Notes under the pieces: generated by a model
What the model was told of the DNA's origin: nothing
Seen by the model: only the letters and a program-made list of their open reading frames with translations
Database searches by the model: none
Shown here: positions 6,003 through 12,880 of the stretch, piece by piece
Layout of the letters: each line of letters opens with the position of its first letter
Position numbering within the stretch: position 1 is the first letter of the stretch
Position numbers and translations under genes: made by a program
Assembly (NCBI GenBank): GCA_002378125.1
Contig: DFRF01000068.1
Span: forward strand, 1 to 12,880
Source of the DNA: Rhodospirillaceae bacterium UBA3470
Lineage (GTDB): Bacteria; Pseudomonadota; Alphaproteobacteria; Rhodospirillales; Casp-alpha2
Direction of reading: 5' to 3'
Length of the DNA stretch: 12,880 bases

Positions 6003-7769
6003 CTAGACGAGCACCATGCCTTCCTCCGAAATCGGCTTCTCCGTCTCGTCTTCCGGGCCCAAAAGCATTTCGTTGTGGGCCGCGCCCGACGGGATCATCG
6101 GGAAGACGTTTTCCATCTGATCAACGTGGATATCGGCAATCACCGGCTTGTCAATCTTGATCATCTCCTTGATCACGTCGTCGAGTTCGCTCGGCTTGGT
6201 CGCACGCAGTCCCACCATGTTAAAGGTTTCTGCCAGCTTTACAAAATCCGGCAGGCTGTTCATGTAGCTCTCCGAGTAGCGCTGACCATGCAGCAGTTCC
6301 TGCCACTGACGCACCATGCCCAGATAGAAGTTGTTCAGAATGAACGACTTCACCGGTAACCGGTATTGCGAGATGGTCGATAGCTCTTGGACGTTCATCA
6401 GGTAAGACGCTTCGCCGGCGACACAGACTACCAATTCTTTGGGATGCGCCACCTGCACGCCCATGGCGGCCGGCAGGCCGTAGCCCATGGTTCCCAGACC
6501 ACCAGAGGTCATCCACTGGTTCGGCTTCTCAAAACCAAGGTACTGGGCCGCCCACATCTGATGCTGGCCAACCTCCGTCGTGACGTAGGGTTCCTTCTTC
6601 GCTTCGCGGCACAATTCCCAGAGACGGGTCAGGGCATGCTGGGGCTTAATTACTTTGCCTTCCTGCTTGAACTTCAGGCAATCGACGGATCGCCAGGCGT
6701 TCATCTCTTGCCACCAGGCCTTCAAGGCCTTTGCGTCAATCTTTGCCTGCGTGCCCTTCCAGACCTTAATCATATCTTCAAGCACATGACCCACATCGCC
6801 AATAATAGGAATGTCGACACGAACATTTTTGTTGATGGAGGACGGATCAATATCCACGTGGATCTTGGTCGACCCAGGCGAGAAGGCGTCCAGGCGACCG
6901 GTCACCCGGTCGTCAAACCGCGCACCGATGCAAACCATGACATCGCAATCGTGCATAGCCAGATTTGCTTCGTAGGTGCCGTGCATACCAAGCATGCCGA
7001 TGAACTGTTTGTTCGACGCCGGAAACGCTCCAAGCCCCATGAGCGTCAGGGTGCACGGTGCACCGGTCATCTTCACGAACTGGGTCAGCAGCTTGCTGGC
7101 CGCAGGGCCCGAATTGATGACGCCGCCACCGGCGTAGATTAACGGCTTCTTCGCCTTCGCGATGGTCTCGACGGCGTGCTTGATCGCGTTCAAGTCACCC
7201 TTCACCGACGGATTGTAGTTACGTACCTTGATTTTGCTCTTCGGCTTGTAGGTGCCTACTGCCATGAGCACATCCTTTGGCAGGTCGATGAGCACCGGAC
7301 CCGGACGGCCCGAGGTGGCGACATGGAACGCTTCGTGCATGACGCGGGCCAGATCATTCACGTCCTTGACCAAGTAATTGTGCTTTGTACACGGACGCGT
7401 GATACCCGTGGTGTCTGCTTCTTGGAATGCATCGTTGCCGATCAGGTGCGTGGGCACCTGACCCGTCAGGCAGATGATGGGGATGGAATCCATCAAAGCG
7501 TCCGTCAGTCCCGTGACCGCGTTAGTCGCACCCGGACCGGAGGTGACGAGCACTATGCCCACCTTGCCAGTCGAGCGCGCGTACCCCTCCGCCGCGTGCA
7601 CAGCTCCGCCTTCCTGCCGGACCAGAATGTGGCGAATTTGGTTCTGGTTGAAGATGGCGTCATAAATCGGAAGTACGGCGCCACCCGGATAACCAAAAAT
7701 CTCGGTTACGCCCTGTTCCTCAAGTGCCTTGAGGACAATCTCCGAACCGGTCAATTCTTTGCTGACCAT
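6003..7769 (-). CDS. ilvB: Acetolactate synthase large (catalytic) subunit
   Basis: ThDP- and FAD-dependent enzyme that joins two pyruvates into 2-acetolactate (or pyruvate with 2-ketobutyrate), the first shared step of valine, leucine and isoleucine synthesis. It has 588 residues. The N-terminal ThDP-binding domain holds FGYPGGAVLPIYDA and the catalytic glutamate E53 in RQEGGAVHAAEGYAR. The central FAD-binding domain has GARFDDRVTGRLDAF (282-296). The C-terminal domain has TEVGQHQMWAAQ, GGLGTMGYGLPAAMG and the cofactor motif AGEAS...NVQEL...NN (451-480). In that motif the textbook GDG is GEA, with Glu replacing the Mg2+-binding Asp; as I recall, this is usual in alphaproteobacterial enzymes. 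The start at ATG 7769 is set by AAGGAG eight bases upstream and by the family-like MVSKELTGSEIV. An upstream in-frame ATG at 7808 adds 13 atypical residues. The symbol ilvI is equally possible. Confidence 0.97.
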   Translation of the reverse strand: MVSKELTGSEIVLKALEEQGVTEIFGYPGGAVLPIYDAIFNQNQIRHILVRQEGGAVHAAEGYARSTGKVGIVLVTSGPGATNAVTGLTDALMDSIPIICLTGQVPTHLIGNDAFQEADTTGITRPCTKHNYLVKDVNDLARVMHEAFHVATSGRPGPVLIDLPKDVLMAVGTYKPKSKIKVRNYNPSVKGDLNAIKHAVETIAKAKKPLIYAGGGVINSGPAASKLLTQFVKMTGAPCTLTLMGLGAFPASNKQFIGMLGMHGTYEANLAMHDCDVMVCIGARFDDRVTGRLDAFSPGSTKIHVDIDPSSINKNVRVDIPIIGDVGHVLEDMIKVWKGTQAKIDAKALKAWWQEMNAWRSVDCLKFKQEGKVIKPQHALTRLWELCREAKKEPYVTTEVGQHQMWAAQYLGFEKPNQWMTSGGLGTMGYGLPAAMGVQVAHPKELVVCVAGEASYLMNVQELSTISQYRLPVKSFILNNFYLGMVRQWQELLHGQRYSESYMNSLPDFVKLAETFNMVGLRATKPSELDDVIKEMIKIDKPVIADIHVDQMENVFPMIPSGAAHNEMLLGPEDETEKPISEEGMVLV

Positions 7770-7918
7770 CTGCCATGCTCCTTTTTCATCACTAACGTCT
7801 TTAAACATGTTTGCCGGGCGCCCTCACACTAATCAACGGCGGACCGCTCCCGCTCCGATCCCAAGGTTCGGATGAAAACAAGCCGCCGATGTGTGAGTCT
7901 CCCGACCCGCCCAGCCCC

Positions 7919-7935
7919 GGAAACCAGAGGTTTCC
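7919..7935 (-). repeat. Perfect hairpin in the ilvB leader
   Basis: GGAAACC and GGTTTCC form a perfect 7-bp stem around a 3-base loop, starting roughly ten bases after the transcription start expected from the candidate promoter. There is no U-run after it, so it is not an intrinsic terminator. It may stabilise the 5' end of the ilv transcript or take part in leader folding. The structure is visible; the role is unknown. Confidence 0.35.
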
Positions 7936-7950
7936 GCCGGAAAGAGCCGC

Positions 7951-7979
7951 AAATTAATCGCTCAGAACCCGTCGGTCAA
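7951..7979 (-). promoter_or_regulatory. Candidate sigma-70-type promoter for ilvBNC
   Basis: Minus-strand TTGACC (7979-7974, five of six to consensus) and TAATTT (7956-7951) are separated by 17 bases. Immediately upstream of the -35 lies a strongly AT-rich stretch of about 85 bases (roughly 7981-8066), which looks like an UP element. Transcription would start near 7944, leaving about 175 bases of GC-rich leader before ilvB. The leader holds a hairpin but, in my reading, no ORF rich in Ile, Val or Leu codons. With the AT-rich block, this accounts for the gap of just over 300 bases between ilvB and the small ORF upstream. Confidence 0.5.
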
Positions 7980-8083
7980 CAAAGAATAAGGAATTTTATA
8001 AAAGAAATTTGCTTAAAAACTTTCCATTAATTACTATAAATGGCCTATTCGCGATGTTTTAAAAAACAGTCACAACCAGATTC

Positions 8084-8314
8084 CTAATCTCGTCCGCATT
8101 TCGACAGTTTCTTGTTCCAAGCGGCGACCATATTCAGCCCCGTGGTAGCGACTTTAATGTACACGCGCTCCACCAATTTTCCCAAATCCGTGTATTCGGC
8201 GCCAAAGACTAACGATCCAAATAACCCCGTCAGGTCCTTGTTTGACGAAACATCAGGTGTCAATGCCGATGCAGCCGAGTAAAGCATGATCGCGGCGGCG
8301 AGAAAAAATTCCAT
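8084..8314 (-). CDS. Unrecognised 76-residue exported or membrane-anchored small protein
   Basis: I do not recognise a family. The N-terminus MEFFLAAAIMLYSAASALTPD is a hydrophobic segment with small residues (ASA) where a signal peptidase could cut, but it has no basic residue before the core, so it may instead stay as an anchor. The remainder (about 54 residues) is soluble-looking, with FGSLVFGAEYTDLGKLVERVYIKVATTGLNMVAAWNKK and a basic tail containing one Cys. The ATG at 8314 has GAGGA eight bases upstream, inside the last codons of miaA, and starts four bases after the miaA stop, so the two are probably translationally coupled. Codon use is less GC-rich than in miaA. A TTG start at 8329 is possible but has no good site. 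That the ORF is real is supported by its ribosome site and hydrophobic N-terminus, not by homology. Confidence 0.65.
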   Translation of the reverse strand: MEFFLAAAIMLYSAASALTPDVSSNKDLTGLFGSLVFGAEYTDLGKLVERVYIKVATTGLNMVAAWNKKLSKCGRD

Positions 8315-8318
8315 GGCA

Positions 8319-9329
8319 CTAATCCTCAAGGTATAGCTTAGGCATTAACGTCCTGTCAGGGAAGGTGGCAGCAATTTCCCTGCACACATCTCCGTCGGCC
8401 TGATCGCCGAATCCTTCAATTTCCAGATCCGCCGTAAGTTGGTTCCGAAACCAGGTACCCTGTCGTTTGGCAAAGTTACGCGTGAGCTGTTGGGCAATGG
8501 CAACGGCATGGGCCAACTCGCATTGGCCATCTATATGCCGCCGGAACTCTGAAACGCCCAAGGCCTTGAGCGCCGGCAGCGAGACATCGAGCTTGGGGTC
8601 CAGCGCCGTCACCTCTTCAAGGGCGCCAGCATCTAACATGGCATTAAAGCGTTGATCGATGCGGGCGTACAAGGCGTCGCGAGGCGGCGTCAACACGACC
8701 GTAAAAAACGGGCCTTCCAGCGGTGGCTTGGTGGATTGCATGGCCTGCCATTCGTCTAACGTCCGGCCGGTCGCCTGTTTTACCGCATAGGCGCGGATAA
8801 GCCGTTGCCGGTCCGCAGGGGGCAACCGGTCAGCCGCCGCGGTGTCCACAGCAACCAAGCGCTTATGGAATGCCACGGCGCCCTCTTCATCATAGAGGCG
8901 CCGGGCCACGTCAAACACGTCAGCGGGGATATCGGGAACCGGTGCGATCCCTTCGCGTAAAACCTTCAAATAGAGCCCGGTGCCACCGCAAACAATGGGC
9001 CAGCGGCCGCGCCGGCGAATATCATCGATCACCTGCACCGCCGTCTTCAGCCAGGCGCCGGCGGAACTGACCTCTGAAACCGATTGGATGCCGTAGAGGT
9101 GATGGGGGACGCGGGTCTCATCGGCGGGCGACGGCCGAGCAGTCAAGATCGCCAATTCCCGATAGACCTGCATGCTGTCTGCATTGACGATCTCACCGCC
9201 AAAAGATTCCGCCACGGCCATGGCAAGATGCGACTTGCCGCTTGCCGTCGGCCCCGCAATCACCAGAACGGGTGGTTGGTCAGCGATGGTGGCGTTCCCC
9301 TCATTCACATTTTGCATCAGTCTGAGCAT
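8319..9329 (-). CDS. miaA: tRNA dimethylallyltransferase MiaA
   Basis: Transfers the dimethylallyl group from DMAPP to N6 of A37 in tRNAs reading UNN codons, which aids codon-anticodon pairing. The 336 residues are typical. Visible motifs are the P-loop GPTASGKS (26-33), the conserved NADSMQVYREL (about 49-59), TARPSPADETRVPHHLYG, WPIVCGGTGLYLK and the tRNA-binding region ending TRNFAKRQGTWFR. The start is uncertain: ATG 9329 is used, but ATG 9317 or the GTG at 9308 would also keep the P-loop, and none has a strong Shine-Dalgarno. The gene diverges from serB with only 18 bases between the start codons. Its last codons carry the ribosome site of the small protein that follows. MiaA is linked to leader-peptide attenuation in enteric bacteria because modified tRNAs translate leaders efficiently, which is of interest beside the leuA leader. 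Confidence 0.97.
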   Translation of the reverse strand: MLRLMQNVNEGNATIADQPPVLVIAGPTASGKSHLAMAVAESFGGEIVNADSMQVYRELAILTARPSPADETRVPHHLYGIQSVSEVSSAGAWLKTAVQVIDDIRRRGRWPIVCGGTGLYLKVLREGIAPVPDIPADVFDVARRLYDEEGAVAFHKRLVAVDTAAADRLPPADRQRLIRAYAVKQATGRTLDEWQAMQSTKPPLEGPFFTVVLTPPRDALYARIDQRFNAMLDAGALEEVTALDPKLDVSLPALKALGVSEFRRHIDGQCELAHAVAIAQQLTRNFAKRQGTWFRNQLTADLEIEGFGDQADGDVCREIAATFPDRTLMPKLYLED

Positions 9330-9347
9330 TCCGTTATGGGATGCACA

Positions 9348-10238
9348 ATGAATAGTGTACTTACCCTAGTGGCCCCAAAGGATAATCTCACCGAGGCAAT
9401 TGTCGCCGAGGCCATCGCCGTACTCAACGGTGCCGGTGCCACCATCGGCGACCGTACCTGGCTTGCAGACGGCAAAGCGCTGGACATCGCCTTCGACGGC
9501 GCCGAGCCGCGCACGGTCGAGCCGGATCTTCGCGGCGCGTTGTCGGACATACCTATTGATCTGTTTGCTGGGCCGTCGCAAGGCCGACGGAAGCGCCTCT
9601 TGCTGGCGGACATGGACGCCACCATCGTAACCTCGGAAACCCTGGACGACCTAGCGGCGAGGGTGGGTCTCAAGCATCAGGTTGCAGCGATCACCGCGCG
9701 CGCCATGAACGGCGAATTAGATTTCGAAGTGGCCATCAAGGAACGGGTGAGCATGTTGAGCGGGCTGGCAGAATCGGCCCTGGCCGAAACCTACGCAAAA
9801 ACTCAGATGTCGCCAGGAGCAGCGGCCCTCGTCCGCACTATGCGCGCCCACGGAGCCTATTGCGTTCTCGTTTCAGGCGGCTTTACCTACTTCACGTCAC
9901 GTGTCGCCCAGGCCTGTGGTTTTCATGAGAACCACGCCAACCGCTTGGGCATAGTGAACAAAGCCCTAACCGGCAAAGTCCATGAACCGATTCTGGGCAA
10001 GGAAGCGAAGTTGGCGATATTGAACCGCCTGATCAGCGAACGCGGGTTAGCGACAGCAGAGACAGTGGCCATCGGTGACGGCGCCAACGATCTTCCCATG
10101 CTGCAAGCGGCCGGTCTGGGCGTTGCCTATCGCGGGAAGCCTGTCGTTACCAACGCGGCCCGGGCCCGCATTGACCACACTGATCTTCGCACGCTGCTCT
10201 TCTATCAGGGATACGGCGACGCAAATTTTGCCTGCTGA
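9348..10238 (+). CDS. serB: Phosphoserine phosphatase SerB
   Basis: HAD-superfamily enzyme that hydrolyses L-3-phosphoserine to serine, the last step of the phosphorylated serine pathway. It has 296 residues. The first ~75 form a divergent regulatory or ACT-like N-terminus (MNSVLTLVAPKDN). The HAD core follows with motif I ADMDATIVTSETLDDLA (nucleophile D88, acid/base D90), motif II LVSGGF (S176), the motif III region GKEAKLAIL and motif IV GDGANDLPML (243-252). Motif I has DMDAT where DMDST is the form I recall most often; the catalytic aspartates are intact. The start at ATG 9348 fits the family N-terminus, with GGGA six bases upstream; ATG 9336 would add four residues. A longer open frame upstream overlaps miaA and is not coding. 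It converges on degP and shares its terminator hairpin. Confidence 0.96.
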   Translation: MNSVLTLVAPKDNLTEAIVAEAIAVLNGAGATIGDRTWLADGKALDIAFDGAEPRTVEPDLRGALSDIPIDLFAGPSQGRRKRLLLADMDATIVTSETLDDLAARVGLKHQVAAITARAMNGELDFEVAIKERVSMLSGLAESALAETYAKTQMSPGAAALVRTMRAHGAYCVLVSGGFTYFTSRVAQACGFHENHANRLGIVNKALTGKVHEPILGKEAKLAILNRLISERGLATAETVAIGDGANDLPMLQAAGLGVAYRGKPVVTNAARARIDHTDLRTLLFYQGYGDANFAC

Positions 10239-10243
10239 ATAGA

Positions 10244-10272
10244 AAAACGGCGCCTGAATGCGCCGTTTCCCG
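10244..10272. terminator. Bidirectional hairpin terminator between serB and degP
   Basis: Perfect 9-bp inverted repeat AAACGGCGC / GCGCCGTTT with a 6-base loop. On the minus strand it is followed by TTTTTC, and on the plus strand by TTTCCC counting the stem end. It lies just after the serB stop (10238) and just after the degP stop (10295), so it can end both convergent transcripts, more strongly for degP. Confidence 0.85.
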
Positions 10273-10294
10273 TCATTGTGTTTTATCGATATGC

Positions 10295-11770
10295 TCAGCC
10301 GGTGGGCAAGCGCACCACCACAAACCGCATGCCGCCTTGCCCCTCGAGAAGCAAAAGCACCGTCTTACGGCCAGCCTTCTTGACCTCGCGAATCTTCTTC
10401 GCGACATCCGCGGTGGTCGACACTTCTTCCTGGGAAACTTCGACAATTATGTCACCAGGCCGGATGTTCTTCTCCGCGGCCGGACCGTCGCCGTCCACCT
10501 TGGTGACGAGCAAGCCCTGGGCATCCTTAGTCAGCTTGAAGCGCGAGCGCACCTGATCGGTAATCGCAGATAGCGTCAGCCCCAGATCGTCGATATCCCG
10601 CTCGCCGCCCTTCGGCTCGCCGCCGATTGACGTCACCTGTTTTTCGTCTTCCAATTCACCAACGGCAACCTTCAGCGTCTTGATCTCACCGTCGCGCCAC
10701 ACAGAAACCTCAGTGTCCTTGCCAACCTGGGTCTCGGCTACAATGCGTGGAAGGGAGCGCATTTCCTCAACCTTCTTGCCGTTGAACGTTAAGATCACGT
10801 CACCGGCCTTGATCTTGGCCATTTCGGCAGGGCTGCCCTTGATAACATTAGCTACCAGGGCACCTTTGGCTTCGTTAAGACCGAGCGTCTCAGCAATCTC
10901 ATCGGTCACCGCCTGGATGTGCACGCCCAGCCAGCCGCGTTTGACTGAGCCATTTTTAATCAACTGGTCGATCACCGGTTTGGCGGTGGAGCTGGGGATA
11001 GCGAAGCCGATACCGACGCTGCCGCCCGTGGGAGAGAAAATAGCCGTGTTAATACCGATCACTTGACCCTTCAGGTTGAACATGGGCCCGCCCGAGTTGC
11101 CCCGGTTGATCGAGGCATCGGTCTGGATGTAATCGTCATAGGGGCCAGAATTGATATCTCGGCCGCGTGCTGAGATGATCCCCGCGGTCACTGTGCCGCC
11201 CAGGCCAAAGGGGTTGCCGATGGCAACAATCCAATCGCCCACGCGGGCAACACTCGAATCACCGAATCCTACGGCAGTAAGTTCCTTCCTGGGCTTAACC
11301 TTTAGAACGGCTAGATCCGTCTTCGGATCGCGGCCGATCAGTTCCGCCGGCAGGCGCGTATCGTCCTGCAGGATCACCGTAATCTCATCCGCATCGGCGA
11401 TTACATGATTGTTGGTCACCACGTAACCGTCCTTGGAAATCACAAAACCGGAGCCCAACGAAGTCGCCCGTCTCGAACGCTGCTGCGGGCCGTTGCGGTC
11501 GTAGAACTCCTTAAAGAACTCCTCGAACGGCGAGCCCGGGGGAAGCTGCGGCATAGTGGGGCGCTCACGGCCCTCGACGGTTTGGGTCGTGGAAATGTTG
11601 ACCACCGACGGCAACAGTTTTTCGGCCAAATCGGCAAAACTTTCCGGTGCGGTCTTAGCAAGCGCGGTTCCCGTACCGGACCAGGAAATCACCATGGTGG
11701 TGATCAACATGACCAACGTCCGCTCGGCAACGTTTTGCAAACCTGACAGATTGACTGCATTAGACATCAT
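10295..11770 (-). CDS. degP: DegP/HtrA-type periplasmic serine protease (Do-like)
   Basis: Trypsin-like protease and chaperone of the envelope that clears misfolded periplasmic proteins. It has 491 residues. The signal peptide has a hydrophobic core at about 18-30 and a likely cut after ALA (38). The protease domain holds the triad H122 (TNNHVIADA), D152 (TDLAVLKV) and S226 (GNSGGPMF), with LGSGFVIS and GNPFGLGGTVTAGIISARGR. Two PDZ domains follow, about 278-370 (GWLGVHIQ...) and 395-485 (GLLVTKVDGDGPAAEKNIRPGDIIVEV). The ATG at 11770 has GAGG eight bases upstream. It lies 183 bases after the DUF2065 gene behind hflC, a common alphaproteobacterial order in my recollection. Whether it is DegP, DegQ or MucD by strict orthology cannot be settled here. 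Confidence 0.96.
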   Translation of the reverse strand: MMSNAVNLSGLQNVAERTLVMLITTMVISWSGTGTALAKTAPESFADLAEKLLPSVVNISTTQTVEGRERPTMPQLPPGSPFEEFFKEFYDRNGPQQRSRRATSLGSGFVISKDGYVVTNNHVIADADEITVILQDDTRLPAELIGRDPKTDLAVLKVKPRKELTAVGFGDSSVARVGDWIVAIGNPFGLGGTVTAGIISARGRDINSGPYDDYIQTDASINRGNSGGPMFNLKGQVIGINTAIFSPTGGSVGIGFAIPSSTAKPVIDQLIKNGSVKRGWLGVHIQAVTDEIAETLGLNEAKGALVANVIKGSPAEMAKIKAGDVILTFNGKKVEEMRSLPRIVAETQVGKDTEVSVWRDGEIKTLKVAVGELEDEKQVTSIGGEPKGGERDIDDLGLTLSAITDQVRSRFKLTKDAQGLLVTKVDGDGPAAEKNIRPGDIIVEVSQEEVSTTADVAKKIREVKKAGRKTVLLLLEGQGGMRFVVVRLPTG

Positions 11771-11832
11771 TTATCGAACCTCATCATGATCTTCGAAAAC
11801 GGTTCCAGTGCGGAGCCCCAATCGAGAAAATT

Positions 11833-11855
11833 AAAAAACTTCGCGGAGGACCGCA
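11833..11855 (-). terminator. Possible weak terminator after the hflC-DUF2065 genes
   Basis: On the minus strand a short GC-only stem, GCGG-TCCT-CCGC (11854-11843), is followed four bases later by a run of six T (11838-11833) and then AATTTT. The stem is only 4 bp, so termination would be partial. It lies about 100 bases after the DUF2065 stop and 60 bases before degP, and so may reduce read-through into degP. Confidence 0.4.
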
Positions 11856-11953
11856 CAATGCGTTCTCTCCGACTTGTGATAGAGATATGAGCAACAAATA
11901 TGGCCGAGGCATGACCCGTGAGGGGCATTACGGAGGCAACTCGTGCCCTCATC

Positions 11954-12139
11954 TCATCCCCGAATGAGCCAGACAAGGCCTACGGCTAGGGTGCTTAACG
12001 AGAGACCTGCCACGCGTAAGGTGGAGCTAGGTTGTTCCATAGCAATAGCCATCATGCGCTTCATACCGTCGGGAAACAGGGCGTAGACAATCCCCTCCAA
12101 CGCAACGGCCAAGGCTAAAGCGGTGAATAGATCGCTCAT
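11954..12139 (-). CDS. DUF2065 small inner-membrane protein
   Basis: A 61-residue protein with two hydrophobic segments: MSDLFTALALAVALEGIVYALFP (about 3-23) and VAGLSLSTLAVGLVWLIRG at the C-terminus (about 43-61). A short hydrophilic turn containing GMKRMMAIAMEQPSSTLR lies between them. The pattern LEGIVYALFPDGMKRMM and the size match the DUF2065 family, which has no settled function. The ATG at 12139 has GGGAGG four bases upstream and begins 19 bases after the hflC stop, so it is probably cotranscribed with hflC. The frame runs further upstream, but that part overlaps hflC and is not coding. Family assignment is by recollection of the pattern and the genomic position next to hflC and degP. 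Confidence 0.85.
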   Translation of the reverse strand: MSDLFTALALAVALEGIVYALFPDGMKRMMAIAMEQPSSTLRVAGLSLSTLAVGLVWLIRG

Positions 12140-12158
12140 GTGCCCTCCCGGCCTCGAA

Positions 12159-12880
12159 TTACTGGTCCGCCTTGCCTCCGGAAGTTCCAAAGAACCGGAA
12201 GAATTCGGAATCTGGGCTAAGCACCATAGTGGTCCCTTCACCCAGCGCCTCGCCGTAAGCCTCCATGGACCGGTAGAAGTCAAAAAATGCCGAATCCTTG
12301 CCGAAGGCCTCGCCGAGGACGCGATTGCGTTCCCCTTCACCTTCACCGCGCAGGATTTGCGAAGACCGCTGAGCCTCAGCGATGATGATAGTGCGATCCT
12401 TATCGGCTTCCGCCTGAATGCGCGTTTTCTGTTCTTCACCTTCGGCCCGAAGTCGCGCCGCATGCGCAACGCGGTCGGATTTCATCCGGTTGTACACGGC
12501 CTGCGCCGTCTCGTTCGGGAGGTCTGTTCGGCCAATACGGACATCGACTACTTCCACGCCAAATTCGGGCGCCGAGGCTATCATCTGACGGGTGATCTTC
12601 TCCATGCTCGTGGCACGCTTTTCCGTAAGCATATCGCCAAGCAGAATACGGCCAATCTCCGCACGGACGGCTGCGTTGAGCCGGCGGCCAAAGACATCGC
12701 GGAAATTGGCATCCGTCAGCGCACGTTTCCGGTACTCCAATGGATCAACGATCTTGTAGCGCGCGAAAGCATCCACATTCAGTCGTTTCTGGTCGGCCAG
12801 AATGACCTCTTGGACCGGTGGATCGAGATCGAGTATGCGCCCGTCATATAACTCGGCGTTCTGGATGAACGGCATTTTGA
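12159..12880 (-). CDS. hflC: HflC, SPFH/band-7 modulator of FtsH (5' end outside the window)
   Basis: Partner of HflK in the membrane complex that cages and modulates the FtsH protease. 239 residues are visible and the frame stays open to the window edge. The Met in KMPFIQNAELYDGR is internal to the family, so the N-terminal membrane anchor and first part of the SPFH domain lie beyond 12880. Visible parts are RILDLDPPVQEVILADQKRLNVDAFARYKIVDP and FGVEVVDVRIGRTDLPNET of the SPFH domain. A charged helical stretch rich in Ala, Glu and Arg (about 128-190 of the visible part, VYNRMKSDRVAHAARLRAEG onwards) resembles the coiled coil of the family, and the tail ends FFRFFGTSGG. It is followed by the DUF2065 gene and degP; hflK would be expected just outside. 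Confidence 0.96.
   Translation of the reverse strand, partial: KMPFIQNAELYDGRILDLDPPVQEVILADQKRLNVDAFARYKIVDPLEYRKRALTDANFRDVFGRRLNAAVRAEIGRILLGDMLTEKRATSMEKITRQMIASAPEFGVEVVDVRIGRTDLPNETAQAVYNRMKSDRVAHAARLRAEGEEQKTRIQAEADKDRTIIIAEAQRSSQILRGEGEGERNRVLGEAFGKDSAFFDFYRSMEAYGEALGEGTTMVLSPDSEFFRFFGTSGGKADQ

Noticed and set aside
6387..7142. Plus-strand open frame of 251 codons opposite ilvB
   Set aside because: Composition follows from the ilvB codons on the other strand; no family motif or start signal.
7769..7944. Search for a branched-chain leader peptide in the ilvB leader
   Set aside because: No ATG or GTG frame rich in Ile, Val or Leu is present; the only short GTG frame encodes about eight residues without such codons.
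8061..8090. AGATT/AATCT mini-hairpin followed by a T6 run after the small ORF, as a terminator for miaA
   Set aside because: The stem is five mostly A-T pairs and the T-run begins about 11 bases later; it does not look like an efficient intrinsic terminator.

Overview
This window is ordinary chromosomal DNA from an alphaproteobacterium, most like the Rhodospirillales or a related marine group. The basis is protein wording (MreB beginning MFSRLFGFLSADMAIDLG, and the acetolactate synthase GEAS variant of the ThDP motif that I recall from this class), GC-rich codon use, and a gene order that looks like the usual hflC-DUF2065-degP / serB / miaA / ilvB-ilvN-ilvC / leuA / mreB neighbourhood. The taxonomic call is inference from memory, not a search.

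Reading from high to low coordinates, because almost everything is on the minus strand: (1) 12880-11954 holds the 3' part of hflC and a small DUF2065 membrane protein, followed by degP (11770-10295). This is a membrane and periplasmic protein quality-control cluster. (2) serB (phosphoserine phosphatase) is the only intact plus-strand gene. It converges on degP across a shared hairpin terminator and diverges from miaA with only 18 bases between start codons. (3) miaA (tRNA A37 isopentenyltransferase) is followed at once by an unrecognised 76-residue exported or membrane-anchored small protein. (4) An AT-rich block, a candidate promoter and a leader precede ilvB-ilvN-ilvC, the shared steps of branched-chain amino acid synthesis, which end at a hairpin terminator. 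(5) A DMT-family (EamA) transporter follows. (6) Next is a poorly coding stretch that contains a plus-strand gene remnant. (7) leuA, the first committed step of leucine synthesis, has a leader holding a short ORF with six Leu codons, none of them CTG, ending inside a perfect 11-bp inverted repeat. This is an apparent leucine attenuator. (8) The 5' part of mreB lies at the window edge.

The metabolic theme is branched-chain amino acid synthesis. IlvB/IlvN make acetolactate, IlvC reduces and isomerises it, and LeuA draws off 2-ketoisovalerate towards leucine. IlvN carries ACT-type feedback control, LeuA has a C-terminal allosteric domain, and leuA transcription appears to sense charged tRNA-Leu.

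I found no RNA genes, CRISPR arrays, insertion sequences, phage genes or defence systems. The most notable items are the leuA leader with its unusual geometry, the unknown small protein coupled to miaA, and the broken plus-strand gene between leuA and the transporter.
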